Shown here in pieces: positions 59,602-64,000 of a stretch of DNA of 64,000 nucleotides. Under the pieces are notes generated by a model. The model was given only the letters and a program-made list of their open reading frames with translations. It was not told the origin of the DNA and searched no databases. The stretch's first letter is position 1. Each line of letters opens with the position of its first letter. The position numbers and the translations under genes are program-made. Source of the DNA: Pseudomonas sp. p1(2021b) (GTDB lineage Bacteria; Pseudomonadota; Gammaproteobacteria; Pseudomonadales; Pseudomonadaceae); assembly GCF_020151015.1 (NCBI RefSeq), contig NZ_CP083746.1, forward strand, positions 376,001-440,000, read 5' to 3'.

Positions 59602-60636
59602 ATGATCAAGGTCGGTATCGTCGGCGGCACGGGTTACACCGGCGTCGAACTGTTGCGTCTGCTGGCACAGCACCCACAGGCCGAGGTCGCGGTCATCACC
59701 TCGCGCTCCGAGGCGGGCGTGGCGGTCGCCGACATGTATCCGAACCTGCGCGGCCATTACGACGGGCTGGCCTTCAGCGTGCCGGACAGCAAGACCCTGG
59801 GCGCCTGTGACGTGGTGTTCTTCGCCACGCCCCATGGTGTCGCCCATGCCCTGGCGGGCGAGTTGCTGGCAGCAGGTACCAAGGTCATCGACCTGTCCGC
59901 TGACTTCCGTCTTCAGGATGCGGTGGAGTGGGGCAAGTGGTACGGCCAGCCCCATGGCGCGCCGGAGCTGCTCAAGGACGCGGTCTATGGCTTGCCCGAG
60001 GTCAACCGCGAGAAGATCCGCCAGGCGCGTCTGATCGCTGTTCCGGGTTGCTACCCGACCGCTACCCAGCTGGGCTTCCTGCCGCTGCTGGAAGCCGGCC
60101 TGGCCGACCCAGCGCGGTTGATCGCCGACTGCAAGTCCGGTGTCAGCGGCGCAGGGCGTGGCGCAGCGGTGGGCTCGTTGTTCTGCGAGGCTGGCGAAAG
60201 TATGAAGGCCTATGCAGTCAAGGGGCACCGTCACCTGCCGGAGATCAGCCAGGGCTTGCGTCTGGCTGCAGGCAAGGATGTCGGCCTGACCTTCGTACCG
60301 CATCTGACCCCGATGATCCGCGGCATCCATGCCACCCTTTATGCAACCGTCGCCGATACCAGCGTCGACCTGCAGGCGCTGTTCGAGAAACGTTATGCCG
60401 ATGAGCCGTTCGTCGATGTAATGCCGGCAGGCAGCCATCCGGAGACCCGCAGCGTGCGAGGCGCCAACGTCTGCCGCATTGCGGTGCACCGGCCACAGGG
60501 TGGCGACCTGGTGGTCGTGCTGTCGGTGATCGACAACCTGGTCAAGGGCGCCTCCGGCCAGGCAGTACAGAACCTGAACATCCTGTTCGGCCTGGACGAG
60601 CGCATGGGCCTGGGGCATGCGGGCCTGCTGCCCTGA
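59602..60636 (+). CDS. argC: N-acetyl-gamma-glutamyl-phosphate reductase
   Basis: ArgC reduces N-acetylglutamyl phosphate in arginine synthesis. The 344-aa protein has the NADP site [20 protein letters not shown] (about 3-22), and the catalytic Cys in [17 protein letters not shown] (about 147-163). It ends at a strong terminator. Confidence 0.98.
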   Translation: MIKVGIVGGTGYTGVELLRLLAQHPQAEVAVITSRSEAGVAVADMYPNLRGHYDGLAFSVPDSKTLGACDVVFFATPHGVAHALAGELLAAGTKVIDLSADFRLQDAVEWGKWYGQPHGAPELLKDAVYGLPEVNREKIRQARLIAVPGCYPTATQLGFLPLLEAGLADPARLIADCKSGVSGAGRGAAVGSLFCEAGESMKAYAVKGHRHLPEISQGLRLAAGKDVGLTFVPHLTPMIRGIHATLYATVADTSVDLQALFEKRYADEPFVDVMPAGSHPETRSVRGANVCRIAVHRPQGGDLVVVLSVIDNLVKGASGQAVQNLNILFGLDERMGLGHAGLLP

Positions 60637-60660
60637 TCGACGGCCCGAGCCACACATGAG

Positions 60661-60684
60661 GGGGGCATAACGCCCCCATTTTTG
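60661..60684 (+). terminator. argC rho-independent terminator
   Basis: GGGGGC-ATAAC-GCCCCC is followed by ATTTTTG. Confidence 0.8.
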
Positions 60685-60786
60685 CCGAGCACGACCAAAG
60701 CCGCACAATTCTTGACCGATTTTCTCGGAGAAGCGGATAATGCGCGTCATCGAGTTTTATGGCGGCATTGCGCCGGGAGAGTCAAC

Positions 60787-61137
60787 ATGAGCGTCGAAAC
60801 CTTCACCCCCACGGCTTTGGAATTCACCCAAGGTGCTGCGCACAAGGTGAAGACCCTGGTCACCGAAGAGGGCAATGATCGCCTGAAGCTGCGTGTGTTC
60901 GTGACCGGCGGCGGCTGCTCGGGGTTCCAGTACGGCTTCACCTTCGATGAGGAAGTAGCCGAAGACGACACCGTGGTCGAGCGCGAGGGGGTTTCCCTGG
61001 TCGTGGACCCGATGAGCTTCCAATACCTGGCGGGCGCCGAGGTGGACTACCAGGAAGGCCTGGAAGGGTCGCGCTTCGTGATCAAGAACCCTAACGCCAC
61101 CACCACCTGCGGCTGCGGCTCGTCGTTCTCGATCTGA
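60787..61137 (+). CDS. erpA: Iron-sulfur cluster insertion protein ErpA
   Basis: ErpA is an A-type carrier that hands [4Fe-4S] or [2Fe-2S] clusters to target enzymes. The start [20 protein letters not shown] (60787) gives the usual 116 aa. It has the three conserved Cys: [14 protein letters not shown] (Cys near 44) and the C-terminal CGCGSSFSI. Confidence 0.98.
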   Translation: MSVETFTPTALEFTQGAAHKVKTLVTEEGNDRLKLRVFVTGGGCSGFQYGFTFDEEVAEDDTVVEREGVSLVVDPMSFQYLAGAEVDYQEGLEGSRFVIKNPNATTTCGCGSSFSI

Positions 61138-61154
61138 GCCTGGCCTGTAATGAG

Positions 61155-61180
61155 AACGCCGCGCTTATGCGCGGCGTTTT
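61155..61180 (+). terminator. erpA rho-independent terminator
   Basis: AACGCCGCGC-TTAT-GCGCGGCGTTTT, after the erpA stop codon. It lies between erpA and the convergent anmK and could serve both. Confidence 0.85.
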
Positions 61181-61196
61181 GCTTTCTGCGTGGGCA

Positions 61197-62291
<1,095 letters not shown>

Positions 62292-63722
62292 TCAGCGCTT
62301 GTTGGCAGCGAGCATGGTGGCCTTTTCCTGGTCCATGCGGGCGATCAGGGGCTTGCTCTGTTGCAGGAAGCGCTGGCGCTCGGCGCGGGCGATCGGGTCG
62401 GCCATGGGTAGCTTGCGGCTCAGCGGGTCGACGTGCACGCCGTTGACCTGGAACTCATAGTGCAGGTGCGGCCCGGTGGACAGCCCGGTGGTACCGATAT
62501 AGCCGATGATCTGGCCTTGCTTGACCGAGCTGCCGGTCTTGATGCCCTTGGCGAAGCCCTGCATGTGACCGTAGAGGGTCTTGTAGGAGTTGCCGTGGGC
62601 GATGATCACGGTGTTGCCGTAGCCGCCGCGACGGCCTGCCAGCAGGACCTTGCCGTCACCGGCAGCCTTGATTGGCGTACCGCGAGGGGCTGCGTAGTCG
62701 ACGCCTTTGTGGGCCCGGATCTTGTTCAGGATCGGGTGCTTGCGGCCTGCAGAGAAGCGCGAGCTGATGCGGGCGAAGTCCACCGGCGTACGGATGAATG
62801 CCTTGCGCAGGCTGTTGCCGTCGGCGGTGTAGTAGCTGGTGTTGCCCTGCTTGTTGGTGTAGCGCACGGCGGTGTAGGTCTTGCCGCGGTTGGTGAAGCG
62901 GGCGGAAAGGATATTGCCGGTGCCGACTACCTTGCCGTCCATGACCTTCTGCTCGTAGACCACGTCGAATTCATCGCCTGGGCGGATGTCCTGGGCGAAG
63001 TCGATGTCGTAGCCCAACACCCGCGCCATGTCCATGGTCAGGCTGTGGGACAGCCCGGCGCGCTTGGCGGAAGCCGACAGCGAGCTTTTGATCACACCAT
63101 GGGCGTAGGCGGTACGCACCACTGGCTTGCTGACTTCGCGATCGAAGCTGTAGCCCTTGGCGGTCTTGGTCAGGCGAATGGTCTCGAGGTTGCTGACCTT
63201 GCTGTGCAGGCTCGCCAGCTGGCCGTCCTTGTCGAGTTCGAACTGCAGCACCTGGCCGTGTTTGAGTCGGCTGAACTGCTTGGCCTGCTTGCCGCTGGCC
63301 AGGACGTCATGGACCACATTGCTCGGCAACCCGACCTTGGCGAACAGGGTGGACAGCGTATCGCCGCGGGCGACGGTGACTTCGCGATGGCCGGGAAGCT
63401 TGGCGTCGGCGTTTTCCTCCGCCTTCTCCTCGGCAGCAGGCGCCTGCTCGGCGGTTTGCGTGGTCGCAGGCTCTTTGTTCTCGATCTGGGCGAAGGGCGA
63501 GCCTTTGTCGCCTTCGGTTTGGATCAGAGGGGCGGCCTTGGACTCGTCCTTCAGCTGTTCTGCCGGGGTCTCCAGCTCGAGGCTAAGGGTGGTCTTCTTG
63601 GCTTCGACTTCGCTGGAGGGAAATACCAGCAAAGCCAGGCTGAGCAAGGCGGCGATGCCGCTGGCGGCCAACAAATGGCTTTTCGGATAAAGCGGGGGCG
63701 CTTTAGGCGTCTCGTTGGTCAT
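62292..63722 (-). CDS. M23 family peptidoglycan endopeptidase
   Basis: The 476-aa protein has an N-terminal membrane anchor (about 15-36), a LysM-like/OapA region (about 110-190), and a C-terminal M23 domain with metal ligands in HKGVDYAAPRGTPIKAAG (about 345) and HLHYEFQVNG (about 425). It is the MepM/YebA type, which cleaves peptide cross-links to allow wall growth. It is divergent from tyrS and coupled to anmK. Confidence 0.92.
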   Translation of the reverse strand: MTNETPKAPPLYPKSHLLAASGIAALLSLALLVFPSSEVEAKKTTLSLELETPAEQLKDESKAAPLIQTEGDKGSPFAQIENKEPATTQTAEQAPAAEEKAEENADAKLPGHREVTVARGDTLSTLFAKVGLPSNVVHDVLASGKQAKQFSRLKHGQVLQFELDKDGQLASLHSKVSNLETIRLTKTAKGYSFDREVSKPVVRTAYAHGVIKSSLSASAKRAGLSHSLTMDMARVLGYDIDFAQDIRPGDEFDVVYEQKVMDGKVVGTGNILSARFTNRGKTYTAVRYTNKQGNTSYYTADGNSLRKAFIRTPVDFARISSRFSAGRKHPILNKIRAHKGVDYAAPRGTPIKAAGDGKVLLAGRRGGYGNTVIIAHGNSYKTLYGHMQGFAKGIKTGSSVKQGQIIGYIGTTGLSTGPHLHYEFQVNGVHVDPLSRKLPMADPIARAERQRFLQQSKPLIARMDQEKATMLAANKR

Positions 63723-63935
63723 AGGTGAGGTGACTTTGAAAAAAGTGAAATGGAAAAGATGAATGACATGATGAAGATGAAATAACTGTATAAAATATAA
63801 CCAAATCCATTTTCGCGCAAGGGCGCGTAGACGCCGCGATACACCTTTCGGGTCACATTCCTTTGCGAAACTTGTATTTGACGGCCGATCTTGTATGGTT
63901 GGCTCCCCTTGAATCTGAGCCTTGCGGGTCTGTCT

Positions 63936-64000
63936 ATGAAGTCGGTTGAAGAGCAGCTGGCGCTTATCAAGCGCGGTGCGGAAGAGGTATTGGTCGAGTC
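63936..64000 (+). CDS. tyrS: Tyrosyl-tRNA synthetase, 5' end only
   Basis: Only the first 21 codons are present (MKSVEEQLALIKRGAEEVLV...). They match the N-terminus of Pseudomonas tyrosyl-tRNA synthetase, and tyrS follows the M23 peptidase at this place in the P. putida chromosome I recall. The call rests on that position and the short match. Confidence 0.8.
   Translation, partial: MKSVEEQLALIKRGAEEVLVE

Overview
The window is a piece of a Pseudomonas chromosome, almost certainly from the P. putida group. From about 8.7 kb onward the gene order (GGDEF/EAL sensor, rpoD, dnaG, rpsU, tsaD, plsY, folB, folK, cca, spoVR, yeaH, prkA, glpE, apaH, apaG, ksgA, pdxA, surA, lptD, amgK, murU ... trpE, estP, trpGDC, vfr ... 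argC, erpA, anmK, mepM-like, tyrS) matches the order I recall for P. putida KT2440. High GC, AGGAG-type ribosome binding sites and many Pseudomonas REP palindromes agree with this.

Region 1 (1 to about 8662) is the right-hand part of an integrated genomic island. A tyrosine integrase (7463-8536) reads away from a CAU-anticodon tRNA gene (8663-8739), the usual layout for an island inserted in the 3' end of a tRNA. The left end lies outside the window. The visible cargo is: a cytosine-C5 DNA methyltransferase cut by the window edge, with a divergent vsr mismatch endonuclease; a second, divergent tyrosine recombinase behind a 26-bp perfect palindrome and three AGGTCAC sites spaced exactly 26 bp apart; a small coiled-coil-like protein; a full-length DotA/TraY-type conjugation membrane protein in an overlapping cluster with a small membrane protein and a small helix-turn-helix protein; an AT-rich 570-bp gap with seven roughly 22-bp iterons; two translationally coupled unknown genes behind a strong leader hairpin; and an unknown gene overlapping the end of the integrase. 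No replication initiator, relaxase or other conjugation gene is visible.

Region 2 (8755-40960) is core chromosome. It holds a large c-di-GMP sensor, the rpsU-dnaG-rpoD cluster, tsaD, plsY and the folate genes, the spoVR-yeaH-prkA stress cluster with cca behind it, the apaG-apaH pair, an outer-membrane and housekeeping cluster (lptD-surA-pdxA-ksgA), the cell-wall recycling genes amgK and murU, and a two-component system whose sensor has a periplasmic solute-binding domain. A 14-bp perfect hairpin between spoVR and cca buries the whole cca Shine-Dalgarno sequence; I consider it the most interesting unexplained structure in the core part.

Region 3 (41337-64000) carries a polyamine-type ABC transporter, rpe-gph-trpE, the autotransporter esterase estP, trpGDC, a lipoate-ligase-like gene, vfr, osmC-like, coq7, hemJ, argC, erpA, anmK, an M23 peptidase and the start of tyrS. 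The tryptophan genes are split in two units. Each is preceded by a short Trp-rich leader peptide ending RWRWRA, and the trpE copy is in frame with, and forms, the C-terminus of gph. REP/REPIN elements sit in most of the larger intergenic gaps.
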